Notes: a model not told the origin generated them from the letters alone. Shown: positions 1-13,700, numbered from the stretch's first letter. The stretch: DNA of 64,000 nucleotides from Leptodactylus fallax (GCA_947044405.1 CAMRHE010000068.1:2262501-2326500), one strand, 5' to 3'. A program made the numbers and translations.

Positions 1-1150
1 CTCCCTTTTTGATCTGCGGTCACCCCATCAAACCTCTTTATGCATAGACTTTTCTGAACTCTTTCTTTCCTATGGCCAGTCCTAGATGACACAACTTGTG
101 AAGGTTGTAAAGATCATATTGTTGTGAGACAGTGCTGGTGTTTGGGCCTCATGCACTAGGCTGTATTACAGTTACAGTAATACCTCGTATACTCGCGTTT
201 CTGAATGTATATATGAAGCCATAGATGTCCATGCAGCCTTACTGAACTTCCGTATGCCGGTGATTTTATACTTGGCATGCCCCAAGCATTTCCTTTTTAT
301 GAAAGAAATCCTGTTTCTCCAATTTACGTGGGTTCACCATATGTTAGCACTCTGTGTGCCACTGTATAGTTTCCTGCCCATGGCGCTGCTGCTCTGTAAA
401 CCAGGCCTCATTTTTCCCAGTAAATTGGAGCCTCGGCCACCAAGTATCATGATCGCTCTTCATCTGCCATTGGGTGCTACTGGAATGCAACTGTAGCTTT
501 TACATAAAGTGGTGTATTCCTCCCAAAACATCTGTCACTTTATATCCCCATGACCTCTCTGGGTATCATCACAAGATATACTGATATGGTAATGAGATGT
601 TCATACAAAATGTGGAAATAATATTTAGATAATGATGAGATTATCAAGTAATCCGGTGATTTAATCCACAGTAAAAAAAAAAAAAAAAAAAAGACAGAAC
701 ATCTAATCCTGACCTGTAACAATGATAAAGAGATAGCATCACAGTAGAAGGCCAGACGCTACAGCTACTGCTGAAGATGGGGACATTATAGGCCCTTCAA
801 TCAGTTTCACTCAGTTTTCCTTGTTTTAGGAATCCAACACAGAGTGATTTAAGGGATAATGAGCTTCTTTTGTCTAATTAAAGAGGACATTAGCCCTGGA
901 CAGTCATTACCGGGATTAAAGGAGCCCTAATTAACATCCCAGTCCTTCCAGGAATGAGGCTCATCTATTCTATGCAACAGCCCAGCATTGTGCCTCATCT
1001 AAATATTGTAACCTAATAAACACTTACAGGAAACAATCACATCACTGAGGAAGTTCAGTTTCTACTGAGGCCATTATCGTTCTGATGTGAACAGTTACCA
1101 GCGAAATAATGGTGAAAATATCAGTAATGTACAATGTAATCATTCATAAA
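1..1150. other. Intergenic, no gene recognised
   Basis: AT-rich single-copy-looking sequence with an A-run at 673-692. No exon-like open frame with family similarity. Short open frames here look random. Confidence 0.6.
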
Positions 1151-1224
1151 TGTGATCCGTCTCCCATACACGAGTGAAAATCTAACCATTAGCAATATAT
1201 TATATAAGCATGGTATTAGTGGTC

Positions 1225-1420
1225 GATTACAGTGCACATTATATTACTGTATGTACATATACAATATACTTTATATTACTGTGTGTGCATATACAATATA
1301 CATTATATTACTGTGTGTACATAGACATTATACTATTGTGTACATGGACATACAATACACATTATATTATTGTGTGCACGTGGACATATAATACACATGG
1401 CATTGCTGTGCTAGTGTAGT
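1225..1420. repeat. Degenerate tandem repeat TACAATATACATTATATTAC
   Basis: Five or six copies of a roughly 40-bp unit (CATTATATTACTGTGTGTAC plus ATATACAATATA). The short frames over it are artefacts. Confidence 0.75.
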
Positions 1421-1918
1421 GTACATGGTGCTATTATGTAGTTACAATTCACTTGTTATTACTGCATTGGTACAACACACATGAAATCATCAGGCTATGT
1501 TCACACATTTTGGATTTGCATCCTGCAAATCTACCATGTTTTACAAGATCTAAAGCAAAATGCTGAGACTTACAGTCAGATGTCTGTTGTAGATTACACT
1601 AGGTTTGCACTAGCACTGGGTATCCATTGGAGGACCATAAGAACAGACAAATGGACTGATAAAATAGCAGACACCAATAGAGTCCTAGGGACCCCACTGA
1701 CTATAATGGGGCCTGTCAGGTGTTCATCGGGTGTCTGTTCTTTTTAACTGAAATCATCGGATGTAAAAGTTGTGCTTGCAGGACTTTTTCATCCAGCAAT
1801 TTTAGACTAGGGAGACCGGGGACTCTCTGCTAGTTCCCCAGGCAAATGGACAAGTAAGTATATAATATTTGTTATTTGAAGCCTTGGTAGTAATTAAAAA
1901 ACACAACTGGAGCATCCT

Positions 1919-2160
1919 TTTAAAGGGGTTCTCTGAGCTTTTGATATTAATGACATATCCTTAGGCTATGTAATAAATATCAGATTGGTGGGGGGTCTGA
2001 CAGACCAGCTATTCTTGGCATCCAGGTGAATGGGAGATTTGTATTAACCCGGCACACTGATGGGGGGTGTGGGGTTGGATGTCAGACCCCCACTGATCTG
2101 ATATTGATAACTTGTCCTAAAGATAAGTCATCAATATCCATAACCCAGAAAATCCCAGTG
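1919..2160. mobile_element. MITE-like repeat with TTTTAAAGGGGTTCTC tip
   Basis: Starts TTAAAGGGGTTCTCTGAGC and contains the paired GGGGGGTCTGACAGACCAG / GTCAGACCCCCACTGATCTG and GATATTAATGACATATCCTTA / TATTGATAACTTGTCC segments, an inverted-repeat layout shared with 63611-63958. A large family in frog genomes, from general knowledge. Confidence 0.6.
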
Positions 2161-2165
2161 AAAAG

Positions 2166-2480
2166 GCCGAGGCCACACATTGTGTAAAAGTGGCGTTGTT
2201 TGTTGCAAATTTTGTTATGCCTTTTTTTTTTTTTGAGCCAAAGCCAAAAGTGGCTTCACAAGGAATGGGGGATATAAGGAAGCTCTTATACTTCTCCTAA
2301 ACCCATTCCTGGCTTTTTTTTCTCTAAAAATGCAAAAACATTGCAGAATAAAATCCCTCAGTATAGCCTTATGGAGTGAATTCTCTGTATTTCCACCCAG
2401 GCTACTTATTTGCAAGGCTTCTTTTGTTTCCAGGACATTGCTGCAAATCCTCCTGAAAAAAAAGTTCTGTTGCATGTGAA
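2166..2480. mobile_element. MITE-like repeat, GGCCGAGGCCACAC type
   Basis: Resembles 33676-33902 (shared GAGCCAAAGCCAAAAGTGGC and a CCATTCCTGGCTTT segment). No coding content. Confidence 0.5.
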
Positions 2481-2574
2481 CAGTGTTTTAGTATCTCCAT
2501 TCACCTGTATGATGTGATGCCTATTTTGGCGCAGAATCCATACTGAAATCGGTGTCCGGTCCAACAGGTGTTTA

Positions 2575-3170
2575 TACTCTTACTGCTATTACTGTGTGGG
2601 TACAATACACATGGCAGTATACATGGTATTGTTGTGTGGTTACAAATACACTTGGTATTATTGTGTGGGCAGAGGCGTAACGTGAAGCTGCTGGGCCCCA
2701 ATTCCAAATCTTTAACAGGGCCCCCACTTACCATGTGTTGTGTATAATATTGGTGTATTATTATGCTGTAGAGGGGGCCTTTGGGCCCAGCAGCACCTGC
2801 TACCTCCCCACTCCTCTATAGCCATGTCCTTATGTGTGGATACAAAATGAGCAGTCATATGGCTTGCTGCAGTATACATAGCACTATCAGGCAATTACAT
2901 GATAATTAGTGTTACTGGTAACAAAACAATACACGTCATTATGGTGTAGATGTATTATACAAGGTGACAATACACATGGTTTTAGCTACTGTGTATTCAT
3001 TACACATGGCAGTGTGGTGTGGTTATTATATACATGTCATTACTGTGTAGATGCAATATACAAGGTGACAATTCACCTGATTTTACATAATGTGCATACA
3101 ATACATGTGCTGATATAGCGTGGTTACAATATATATATTAGCATGTGGGCACAATACAGATCTTACTATT
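2575..3170. repeat. Degenerate repeat related to 1225-1420, split by a dispersed repeat
   Basis: Recurrent TACAATACACATGGYATTAT and TGTGTGG(G/T)TACAATAC units. A dispersed repeat at about 2670-2825 is inserted within it. Confidence 0.6.
2670..2825. repeat. Dispersed repeat GGCGTAACGTGAAGC, copy 1
   Basis: AGAGGCGTAACGTGAAGCTG then CTGGGCCCCAATTCCAAATC and GGGCCTTTGGGCCCAGCAGC. Same family as 4045-4220. Confidence 0.6.
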
Positions 3171-4045
3171 AGCTATTCATTACTCTCATGATATTAGGGA
3201 TACTAATGGGAGATATATGCATCTTATGGGCAGTCTTAGAGATAAGGATGAGTTTCACCATTATTGTTTCTATGCTAATGCTTTATTAGGCCAAGGTGAT
3301 GATAAAGATGCCTGAGAATGGGACACTGCAAGGAAATTGTCCCCTGCCCTGCTCATTCAGACATTTCCTGGAATGGTATCATTTCCTACGTCCTACTCAT
3401 GTGACAGGAAGAAGTTCTGTCTGAGTGAACACAATGACATCATGGCCAAAAAAGACATAAAGGGATTAAGGCATACAGCTATAGTCCTTCAGTCGACGAC
3501 TATAGCAAACATGTACAAGTCCTTCAGTCATCCCCATTCAGATGTGTTATCAAAGAATTTACTCAGTCATTTCTTATATTCCATTCATTGCAACAAATCC
3601 ATCAGCTGGACTAGACCGGGGTGTGATAGTGTGATTATTGTTCTACATGATCTTGAGGTTGCAGCAAGGAGCGGGACATGGCTGTATACCATTATTCCAG
3701 GCTTCTAGGTGCAGAGAGAACATTTTTCAGAGGGGCTGGGTGCTGCCCGAGGCCTCACAATCCTTATTTTTGTTTTGCAGATGTTAATACACATGGATCA
3801 CTTCCAGATTTTGATTATTTTTGCTTCCTGAGGCATTTATTTCACTGTAAAATCCAGGAATTATACTGCCACGTCCTACCAAGCTCCTCACCTGCAGCCT
3901 CAGATGATCAGACCAGACTAACCAGTTCTGCAGATTCCTGCAGCGCTCTCTCCTCCACTAACGTCATAAACACTGAAACAAAGGGACGAAACCGCTCACA
4001 AAGTGGAGCCACACAGGGAACAGAATCTTAAAGTAATGTCTGGGG
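3170..4045. other. Intergenic, no gene recognised
   Basis: Open frames at 3337-3708 and 3678-4031 have no recognisable domain, and the stretch has no flanking splice pattern that I can support. Confidence 0.5.
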
Positions 4046-4220
4046 ACAGAGGCAGAACTTGAAGCTCCTGGGCCCCAATGCAAAATCTGTAAAGGGGCCC
4101 CTACCGACCTTGTGCCATTTGGAATAGCGGTATATTTTATCTGGCAGTGGGACCTTTGGGGCCCCCTCGGATTCCAGGGCCCATTAGCAGCTGCTACCGC
4201 TGTACCCACTATAGCTACGC
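4045..4220. repeat. Dispersed repeat GGCAGAACTTGAAGC, copy 2
   Basis: AGAGGCAGAACTTGAAGCTC then CTGGGCCCCAATGCAAAATC, ending TATAGCTACGCCCC. Same family as 2670-2825. Confidence 0.6.
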
Positions 4221-4229
4221 CCCCTGACT

Positions 4230-5390
4230 GGGGATACTGCACTAATCAGTTGGTGTATCTAAGCCTCTCAAGTGCGATACTATCTACTGAGCCACTCTTA
4301 TTTAACCCTTTCATGTGTGATAGTATTTGATGAGCTTGTGTATCTAATCCTGTCAATTGTGGTACTGTCTGCTGAGCTGTGCATCTAATCCTATCATGTG
4401 TGATACTGTCTGCTGACCCATGTATCTAATCCTATCATGTGTGATACTGTCTGCTGACCCATGTATCTAATTCTGTCATGTGTAATACTGTCTATTGAGC
4501 TGCTGTATATAACCCTATCAAGTATGATGCAGTCTTCTGAGCCACTGTATCTTAGCCTTTCTTGAGATACTGCCTACTGAACCTCTGTGTCTAATCCTAT
4601 CATGAGTGATATTATCTGCTGAGCCACACTATCTAATCCTATAATATGTGATACCGTCTGGTGAGCCTAGGTATCTAAGTCCATCATGTGTGATAATATT
4701 TATTGAGCCGGTGTGTATAATCTTACCAGGTGTGATACTGTCTTTTGAACCTCTGTATCTAAGTCTGACATGTGTGAATCTGTCTGTTGAGCCACTGTAT
4801 CTAATCCTATAATGTACGATACTGTCTGTTGAGCCGCTGTATCTGACCCTTTCAAAGACAAGACTGTCTGCTGAGCTGTTGTATCTAAGCCTATCATTGC
4901 TGAGATTTATCTAAGCACATGATACTGTCTACTGACTTGTTTATCTAGGCCTGTCATGTATGATACTGTCTGTTAAGCAGCGGTATCTGATCCTTTCAAA
5001 TACGATACAGTCTGCTGAGGTGTTGTATCTAAACCTATCATTGCAGATATGTGATACCTATCCATGTGATATGTGATACAGTCTACTGACTTGGTTTATC
5101 TAAACCTATCATGTATCACTGTCTGTTGAGCAAGTGTGATACTGTCTGCTCCATCATTGTATCTAATTTTATCATGTGTGATACTGTCTCCTCCACCAAG
5201 GTATCTAATTCTATCATGTGTGATACTCTCTGCTGAGCTGCTGTATCTAATCCTATCATGGGATACCGCCTGCCAGGCTTCCATGTATCTAAGAATGTGA
5301 TGCGTGATATTGTCTATTGATTTATCATATGTGATACTGTCTGCTGAGGCGATGTATCTAAGCTCGTAACACATGGTGTCACAAGATATA
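4230..5390. repeat. Degenerate tandem repeat of about 42-45 bp
   Basis: Repeated core TGTATCTAATCCTATCATGT with GTGATACTGTCTGCTGAGCC, about 25 copies with many substitutions and small indels. It opens meaningless short frames on the minus strand. Confidence 0.85.
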
Positions 5391-6783
5391 CATCACCCAC
5401 TTTTTCTTCCTCATGGGGGCGTTGTGTCACAAGTCAGTGGAGTTTAATAAATATAACAGTAAGAGCAGGTGGAGAGCGCTCACATATGGAGGAGCCGTGT
5501 CCTGGGCCACTACCCATGTGATGTGACAATAACACCTCTTCATTTTTAGCTTTATGCGACAGTAACGTCACCAGCCCCCAGTCTGAGACACACTAACCCC
5601 GCGCTGACATGTTGTATGTAACATCCGTGATCAGTGAAAGTTCTTCTGTGTGTTTCATCCTCTGTAGCTGCAGATACGAAACCTGCTGCAAGAGACTGAT
5701 AACAGAGTCATTGAAACCAGACAAGCAGCCAAAACTGGGGGATGGGGGAGACGTAAAACAATCACAGATAACAGGACAATGGCTCCTTCTCAGGACATTA
5801 ACCAGCCAGCATTTGTTATTCCAGGAGAATACACAAAATACACACAAAACACTTGTCATTACACTAAATAAACAGCTTTCCCTCTTAATATCCTCAAAGT
5901 CAGTGGGATCTGCTGAAGGTACAAGAAGTTATTTTGTGCAACAGTGAATAAAAAAAAAACACCTGCACACAATTGTTGCACAATGCTCACCCATTTACTA
6001 AGGAAGGAAGTGTGGTTACATCATCCTCTCCAAGGATGTTATCATCTTCTCAGGAATACCTGGTGAAGGGGGTTCTCCAGCCCCTAATAGAATTTTCATA
6101 ACAATACGTATCCACAGGATTCATCATTAATATGTGATCTGTTGGGGCCCAACACCCACACCCACACAGATCATCTGTTCTCGTAGCCCCCAATGCAGGA
6201 AGCTGCTTGTGGACAGGTGACAAGTGCAGCAGCAATCCTATTCAAGTTCACCGGAAACACCACTATACAATGGACGGGGCTCATTACTTGTATAGGATTA
6301 GCGCTATATGGACTACCTGTCCACTAGCAGCTTCCTGGAGGCTGCAGGCATATATGATCTATGTGGGGTCCGGATGTCAGACTCTGACAGATCACATATT
6401 GACTGTCCTCAAATAACCGATTATAGAATAACCTATTGTAAGCGCTCTCTCTCCCTCTATACAGGTCCTGCGCATGTCCATGTAGGACGTATCATCAAGA
6501 CGATCCAATATTCTATAATGTTTGTGAATCATCCCATAAGAACAAACCCCTAGTATCAAGAGATTGCTCCAAAGTCACCTCCAAATGGTTTGTCTTGTTA
6601 TGTGTCAGGGTCTGCGTCCACCAAAGGATCCTCTAGAATTTTGGTAGGCCAGTCCGACCTTGTTTGTTCATGTAAAACACTGAATTGGTTGAAATCAGTG
6701 ATTTAAATCTATTTTGATATACTGTATATGGTCAGTTTACAGTAATCCATAAATGGAAGCTCCGTCAGGAAGGAGACGATGCA
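5390..6783. other. Intergenic with MITE remains
   Basis: Near 6070-6420 there is an inverted-repeat block (GTGATCTGTTGGGGCCCAAC / TCAGACTCTGACAGATCACA and GAAGCTGCTTGTGGACAGGT / CTGTCCACTAGCAGCTTCCT). The remainder shows nothing recognisable. Confidence 0.5.
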
Positions 6784-7208
6784 GCTCTCTAAGAGTATGT
6801 TCACATAGAGCTTTTTACAGTTGGATTTTGTGGCAGAATCCCCCTCAAAAAACGCCTCCGAACTCTCCCATTCATTTCAATTTCAGTTTTTCTTCTAGCT
6901 GATTTTCCCGTCATGACGCTTCTTTTTTCCTCTATCTTCAGGCACATTCTGCCTTGCAAAACCCATTGAAATGAATGGGAGGTGGGAAAAAAAAAACATT
7001 TTTTTTTTGTATTTTTCTTTTTTCACTTCCCATTCATTTCAATGTGCTCTGCAAGGCGGAATCTGCCTGAAAATAGGTCATGATGCTTTCTTTTTCAGCT
7101 AGAGGAAAAAAATCTGCCTGACTGCAATTAAAATGAATGGGAGATTTGGGAAGTGTTTTTTTGAGGCGGAATTAACCTGCACAAAAACTCTGTGTGAACT
7201 CATACCTC
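6783..7208. mobile_element. Foldback MITE
   Basis: The ends GTATGTTCACATAGAGCTTT and the complement of AAAAACTCTGTGTGAACTCA pair. Inside, CTCCCATTCATTTCAAT and its complement recur twice, giving a near-palindrome centred on the A/T runs at about 6988-7020. It abuts the next element. Confidence 0.75.
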
Positions 7209-8210
7209 CCAACCTTCAAAATGTGCGGCACACTATGCGTGCCATGGCAGATTTAGCCCCACCCACTTCTGCGTTGACTCCGCCCATTCTCATCCATTTT
7301 TTTTTTTTGTGCCCCCATACAGTATAATGCTCCTACAGTCACCCTAACATTATATACGCCCATATTATAACGTTCCCCTCACATTGCCCCCACAGTATTA
7401 AGTCCCTCTCCTGGTGCCCCAGTTTAAACTGATGGAAACTAGAGGGGGACATTAAACAGTGGGGGTAGTTGGAGGGGGACATTAAACCATAGCGGTAGTT
7501 GGAGGGGGACATTAAACCATAGCGGTAGCTGGAGGGGGACATTAAACCGTAGGGGTAGCTGGAGGGGGCCCAAAAACCTGCTGTGGCCTAGAGAAATGGA
7601 CTACAAACTTGTGCCGGTATTTTTCTATCTTTTATTTCCCATTTTATTTTTTGTACCGTAGTCTTGCTTTTACCCGTATTTGCTTCATAATTTACTGATA
7701 TATATTCCTTTATATGTTAATGCTTAGTACCGAACCACTGGTGTTAATAAATATATAAAATTTATAAAGCTTGTTTCGTATTATCCTATGACCCGGTCCG
7801 CTCACAGTGGGAGGTAAAGAAGGTTGGTCGCAGGTGTGCCAAGCCGCTTGGCAAGGCGAGATCCTTCACAGTCCCTTTCCAGTTGCCCCCAGCTTAATGT
7901 TCCCACCCCTTCATCTGCCACCAGTTTCATGTTCCCCCTCAATTTGCCCCCAAAGTTTAACATAAAAACCACTGATACTCACCTCTCCTCACTCCCCTGC
8001 TGCTCTGTTTGCAGTCTCAGTCACGGAGTGTTCTGGGAGCTGCAGGCGCGATGTGAGTGACGTCATCACATCGCGCCTACAGCTCCCGGGCTGGAGCACA
8101 CAAGGACGCAGATGAGTTGAAACTGGGACATACCTCCAGCCGACTGGGACGGCAGGACCGGACCTGGAATCTAGGTCTGACCCGCAGAATCCGGGATGGT
8201 TGGGAGGTAT
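7203..8210. mobile_element. Non-autonomous element with CATACCTCCCAACC tips
   Basis: The left tip CATACCTCCCAACCTTCAAA (about 7202) and the complementary right tip GGATGGTTGGGAGGTATG (ending about 8210) form inverted ends about 1 kb apart. The inside is GC-rich at the right and holds a 30-bp tandem repeat. No transposase. Confidence 0.65.
7436..7566. repeat. 30-bp tandem repeat, four to five copies
   Basis: Unit GGTAGTTGGAGGGGGACATT plus AAACCATAGC. It is inside the repeat element 7203-8210. Confidence 0.9.
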
Positions 8211-8212
8211 GT

Positions 8213-10295
8213 GTGAACTTATGCTAAGAGGGGCCACAAAGGGCCAGACAGGTATTAGGTGTCTATACATAGATAACAATCACTTCAGATAATCTGAAAA
8301 AATATACAATATTTATGGAAAAAATATACAAATAAAAAAAGCAAAGGAAATGATGAAATGGTCTGTTTTCACAGATCCCTCGCAGACTTGAGTGTATTGA
8401 GGGATCCATGAAATCGGCTGAGATCTGACAAGTTCTATTTTTTCAGAGATCAGACACAAGGACTGTGTGAATAGATCTATTCATTTCAATGAGGTTGTGT
8501 GTTTATCTGATGAAAAAAAAACCATAGTACATGGATGTGAAACCCTAACATGCGAATAAGCAACGTATACAGCGTTTTACAGTACCTACAAAGTGAATGT
8601 GAAACACCCTTGTTTTTGAAAATCGCAGCATGTCATGAAACATTCTGCGGAACAAATGCGATGCGTTCCTGCTGAGTTTTTTTGCTGCGCTTTGCTACAT
8701 GGGGCCTTAAGCATTGTAAACAAAAACAAAAAACTACTTTGCATAATACAGTATTTCCTTCCGGAAAAAAAGGAACATGTAATGGAGTAGCTAAAGGGCT
8801 AAATGAAAATTTCTTTTTTTCTGGATTGCCGTCATTTGCTTGCTGTCAGTGGCTAAATTTGTCATAATTCGTCTACACCCAGCGGCTAAATAAAGATCAG
8901 GTCGGGATCACAGCTAATAATTTGTTATAACTATATCCAGTCTGTAGCTGGGGCGAGCACACTGCGATTAGGTTACATAAGATTGTTCAGAATAGATACA
9001 ATTGTAACGACCCCCCAGCCGTCATAATTTCCGTGGAGCCCTCATCGCACCCGTCTGACTCACATCACATGAAGAATCCCTTCCCTTATGCTCCGGAGTT
9101 TTAAACTTTCCCTCCTTTTTCCAGATTCTGTGACTCGTTCTTCTTGTTTTTCCAAACCAGTAAAATCCTCTAATTTCAGTTTCCTTGATGGCGTCACAAG
9201 CCGGGTGTGTTGTGTGTACAAGATCTACTTTGTTACTGTGGAAACTTGCAACACGGAGAAACTCGCCTCACAGTCATATGGATGAGAAGACAGAGGCCGA
9301 GAAGCTTCGGTGCCTGTCCCTGTGGTATGTAATGTATCCTGCAGGATGTCAGGCCCCGACTCACCTCACCAAACATTATAGTTACTACTTAGAATATTAT
9401 TTCTTATCATGTAGTTATCTGATTTCTGTTGTGCAGCGTCCTGGGGAATGCTATTCAGATGACTCCACTCATTGCAGGAGAATATGCGGAACCAGACAGT
9501 CCTTTTTCAAGCCTAGCAACTACGGTTCCTGGAAGTTGTGCAGCATGCAGGTGTTTATAGGAGGAGCAAGGGATTAGTGGCTGTTCCTGTCTCCTGCTTT
9601 TGTCGTGACCATTCTATAGCCCTGCTGTCTGCTAGACTGGACGTCTCCTCGGTGGGCACTTTCTGAATTGTGTCTGAGCAGTGGATATGTGAGAGGGTTT
9701 TCTTTTCAAATTTTTCTGTAAGGACACTTATCCCTATTAAATGAATTGACCTGTTTAGGTGACTTGAGCCCTAATAAGGGGCTCATCAGAACACACCAAG
9801 ACCTAGGGAAGGCAAGCTGCTGAGAGATGCTTTGCAAATCATATCTGAGCCTTGTTATAGTCCTGGACAAAAATTACAGAATGCTTCACCCACCCCGACA
9901 TCAAGCTTCATGAAGACAGGAATGTAATAGGGGTGCCCCAGGAGTGGAACCTCTTTGATATATTGGTATATATATTGGTATTAAAGGCATTTTCCGGGCC
10001 TTCCCATTGTTTGTGTCTGATCAGCTGATCCACCTGTCTCCAGGCACCAGAATTAATAAAGATGGACGTAGCTATAAGCATCTCTGCCCCAATTCAAGTA
10101 ATAGGCGCAGAGCAGCAGCCCTGTCCAGTGCATATTACTTGAATAGGAGCAGAGATGCTTCTGGCTCTATACAACGCTATAGATTACGGCGAAGCTGATT
10201 GGTGCAGGGTCCAGGTGTCAGAGCCCCCGATCAGATACTATTCAACGGATAGGTCATTACTATGAAAAAAGCCTTGGGGGCACGGAAAACCCCTA
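8213..10295. other. Intergenic with MITE remains
   Basis: 8500-8720 contains words of the GCAGCA/TTTTTGCTGCG repeat superfamily. 9980-10290 is an inverted-repeat MITE (GATCAGCTGATCCACCTGTC; TATAAGCATCTCTGCCCCAA / AGCAGAGATGCTTCTGGCTC; TTCAACGGATAGGTCATTAC). 8870-9900 shows nothing recognisable. Confidence 0.5.
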
Positions 10296-10743
10296 TAAAG
10301 GGGTTGTCCAGGCAAAAATGGACAACCCTTTTAACTTTTAAATCAGCCAGGGGCATTGAATAAAATTTTAAAAATGCATACTCACCTATCCCTGATTCTC
10401 CGGTACGTCCCGGTTCTTCTGCTCTGGCGGCTTCTCCCGGGTCTCTTCCGGAGTTCTGCTGAAGCCACTGATTGGCCTCAGCGGTCACGTGACTGCTGTG
10501 GGCAATCAGGGGCCTCAGCAGGCCTAAGGAAGAGGACCCGTGATGTCACAGGTAGTGACATCGCATGCCATTTGCTGATTGGCCTCAGCGGTCACGTGAT
10601 TGCTGAGGCCAGTCAGCGGTTTCAGCGGAACTCCGGAAGAGACCCGTTCAGCAGAAAGACCGGAACGCACCGGGAGGGCACCAAAGCATTGGGAACAGGT
10701 ATAAATTTTTTTTATTCTTTTCAATGCCTGGACAACCCCTTTA
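10295..10743. mobile_element. TTAA-type MITE with AAAGGGGTTGTCCAGGC tips
   Basis: The left tip AAAGGGGTTGTCCAGGC and the complementary right tip GCCTGGACAACCCCTTTAA are perfect inverted ends about 450 bp apart. A long internal inverted pair centres on GATTGGCCTCAGCGGTCACG at about 10470 and 10577. TTAA at the right edge suggests a piggyBac-type family; the left TTAA is mutated to TATAA. The frame through it is not a gene. Confidence 0.75.
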
Positions 10744-13700
10744 AGGATGGCAATCCCAGTATAAGGACATATAGATGTTACCTAGGAGTTTCTTTATTGG
10801 CCAGAAGTAAGAACCAACGGGTCAGACCTTACAGGTCTCTTGTGGCCCTATAAGTAGTATAGTAAAACTGAGCTGAACTTGAACAAGGCTTTACTCACAA
10901 GGAGACAACTGGCGTGAAGGTTGCAAACAGTCTTATTAAAGGTGAGGTGTAAGGAAATTGCTAGAAGAGCAATTCCCCAGTAGCTGCTGGTGAACCCAGG
11001 GAGAGGGGCACGACAAAACAGTGAGCCCTAAGCTGAACCCCCCGTCCCTGCCTACTTGCCTAAACTGCCCTAGGTGACAGAAGACAACTGGGCGACAATC
11101 CCTTCTTAGATATAAGTGATGACACAGAACGCAGACAAGACAAACAACAACAAAAGGGAGGTCAGCTAGCTAAGGTGTCGGTACCAGTCGAGCAGTGCAG
11201 TACAGAATCGAAATCCGAGAGAATAGTCAAAGGTAAAGCCAAAGGTCAGGAATATGTATAGAGATAACAAACAGCAAAGAGTAAATAGCCAGAACGCACG
11301 AGGCAATAGCAAGTGCCAAGGTGAATGTGAGCAAACAATAAATAGGAAGGAAGAACCCGCCCCAGACCTGATAGGAGGATAGGCTGTCAATCACACAGGT
11401 AAGGCTGAGATGATTAACTATTACAGGAGCAGAGGGAAACCAAGGTTAAAGAGACGGGTGTGGTGGAAAATCAATTACAGCTGTGAGGGAATAGGACAGT
11501 GTTCAGACAATACCAGAAGAATCTAAAACAAGGAATCATAGCCGGACCCGCCTCCTGCGCCGTAGCATGCGGCCGAAGGATGGCGCCGAAGCCTGAACGG
11601 GCAAGGATGTTACATCAGGGCTGCCATCAGGAATTTTAGGGCCTCATACAGATACATTTTATCCCCCACACTCCTGCGACAACGACGTTAACATGTGAGA
11701 TCCCTTCACAGAGCTAATTCGCAAATGGCAGATCATGACAAAAGCGGGAGTGGCCTTTTCTCGTGGCCATTATAAAAGGACACAACTAAATATATGGAGG
11801 CCTAAGGCTTGGGCGATTATGGCCTAAGTGAAAATCATGATTAATTGACGTTTTGCCTACAATTATTTTCGGATTCTCTTCTTCTTACAAGCCATGTCCC
11901 ATATTTATATGCTCCGTCATGCTACTCAGTTTTGGTTGCATTATTCACTTCCAATGCCGGTGTTTCCGTAGGTATAATTGACATGCTCTGATTTCCAAAA
12001 GCGCAGCATGTTTTTTTACCATAAAGTGGGAATGGGATTCGATAGAAAACGCCGCGTGGGGCTTCGGCCTTCAGGTTAGTTTTGCTGGAGTCTGTGTTGT
12101 CTAAGATGTTACTCCACTTTCTGTGCCATTCACTCGGATCAAGATCACGACAATTTTTGTGACTTATGGGCTAGTGCAGAGTGTCCGTACTTCTGGACCA
12201 ATGGAGGGCAGAAGATCGTAAAAACAGACTTCAAAAATAGCAGAAATGAACGGAGCCCGAGGGAGCTTCCATTTTTTTAAAACTGAAAAAGTTGTGCTTG
12301 CAGCACGATTTATGACAGGTCTGCGCTGGACAGACAGCTGAGGCAGATTTGAATCTAACCTTAAAAAATTGTAAGAAACATGCAGCTGTGTGAACAGGAC
12401 TAGGGCTGGTCTCTAGCTCTTTCCATCTCCTGACAGCAAGAAGAGATCTTGATAATGATATGAACTTGAACCAAAGTATTAGACAGTATCGATTATATAT
12501 ACAGCTCTAGGTTTGGGTGTTTTGCTGCTGACTCCTTTATGACTTGGCAGATTAAAGTGACCTCACTATGTATCATCAGTGATAATTATACTCCTATATA
12601 CTGGAGACCTGTAGGTGCGGCATACGGGTGAACCAGGTGCAAGCTTTGATATAGGCCAGCGCTCAGTCATTGCCGCACTATAATGATATGGCTGCAGGGA
12701 GGGACAGGTGCGTGTTTATAAACAGTCCATTGCAAGAAGCCCCGAGCTGGTCAGCCATGTTTATCTTCACTTAACACCTGTAATCTCCAGTGATCATCAC
12801 GACTTCTAAGGACACTTGAGTGTTTGCTGAGAGTTGTCCTCAGAATCCTTTCTGTAAGGAGATGACTTTCCTGATCTGATATGTCCGAACTGCTTTGACG
12901 TCTCCCATAGACCGCACATAGAAAAGAAGAGATCTTCCTTCCTTAACTCCATAAGGCCAGAATGTCAGGGATCTCGGGAGACTCTTACTGGATAAGACCT
13001 AATCTGCCCCCACGCCTGCTCTTCCCTGTACGCCTAGGCCCCATTGCAGACAATGTCCTGATCCCTCAGTGAGATGGTAATCCATATTCAGCTCGGCCTC
13101 CTGTGTACGGATTTTACCAGTGAACTGAGAGCAAATGATCAGTGCAGGGGAGGAGGAGAAGGAGGAGGAGCAGGAGAGGGAAAGAAGCATTTTTCTGTAA
13201 TAACATATATGACAGAGTTTCTTATCACTGCTTGTACTATTGATTTATGGTTAAAATGAAATGACAGCGAATCTTATATCCTAAACCTGTATTTATTCCA
13301 TTATTGCAGAGAACTTTTTTTCTGCCCTTAGGGAAACATTTGACATTTTCCTGACATTTTGTTTGTCTTTCATGTGGTGTCTCTGCCTGGTTATATGAAA
13401 ACCTGAACTCAATGACAGATGACGATGTAACATTTCCCATCTGATCCTTTCCTGTGATAAGTGGCACTATAAACATCAAGTACATTAGCTGGAGAGGGCC
13501 AGCCATTATGACACGTAGAAACTAATGGGGGGCCTATTCCGGTAACACAGCCTGATTTGTGACGAGTCGGACGTCTCCAGGCATTGTGCTAAACACCACC
13601 TGTCTGCGGCCTCTGAGTTAGGTCATGATGTTTATATGGAGTTTAGAGCCGGAGGGTCATCTGCTGAATGTGGCAAAGCCCTTGCCCCGGGCGGTATATA

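Noticed and set aside
3337..3708. 123-codon frame downstream of ZNF143
   Set aside because: No recognisable domain or splice partners. Length is compatible with chance in 23 kb of non-coding DNA.
10356..10853. 165-codon frame
   Set aside because: It lies within the TTAA-type MITE at 10295-10743, an inverted repeat that is open on both strands.
10780..11630. Possible LTR retroelement remnant
   Set aside because: No second LTR, primer-binding site or coding remains were seen. Kept only as an unclassified block.
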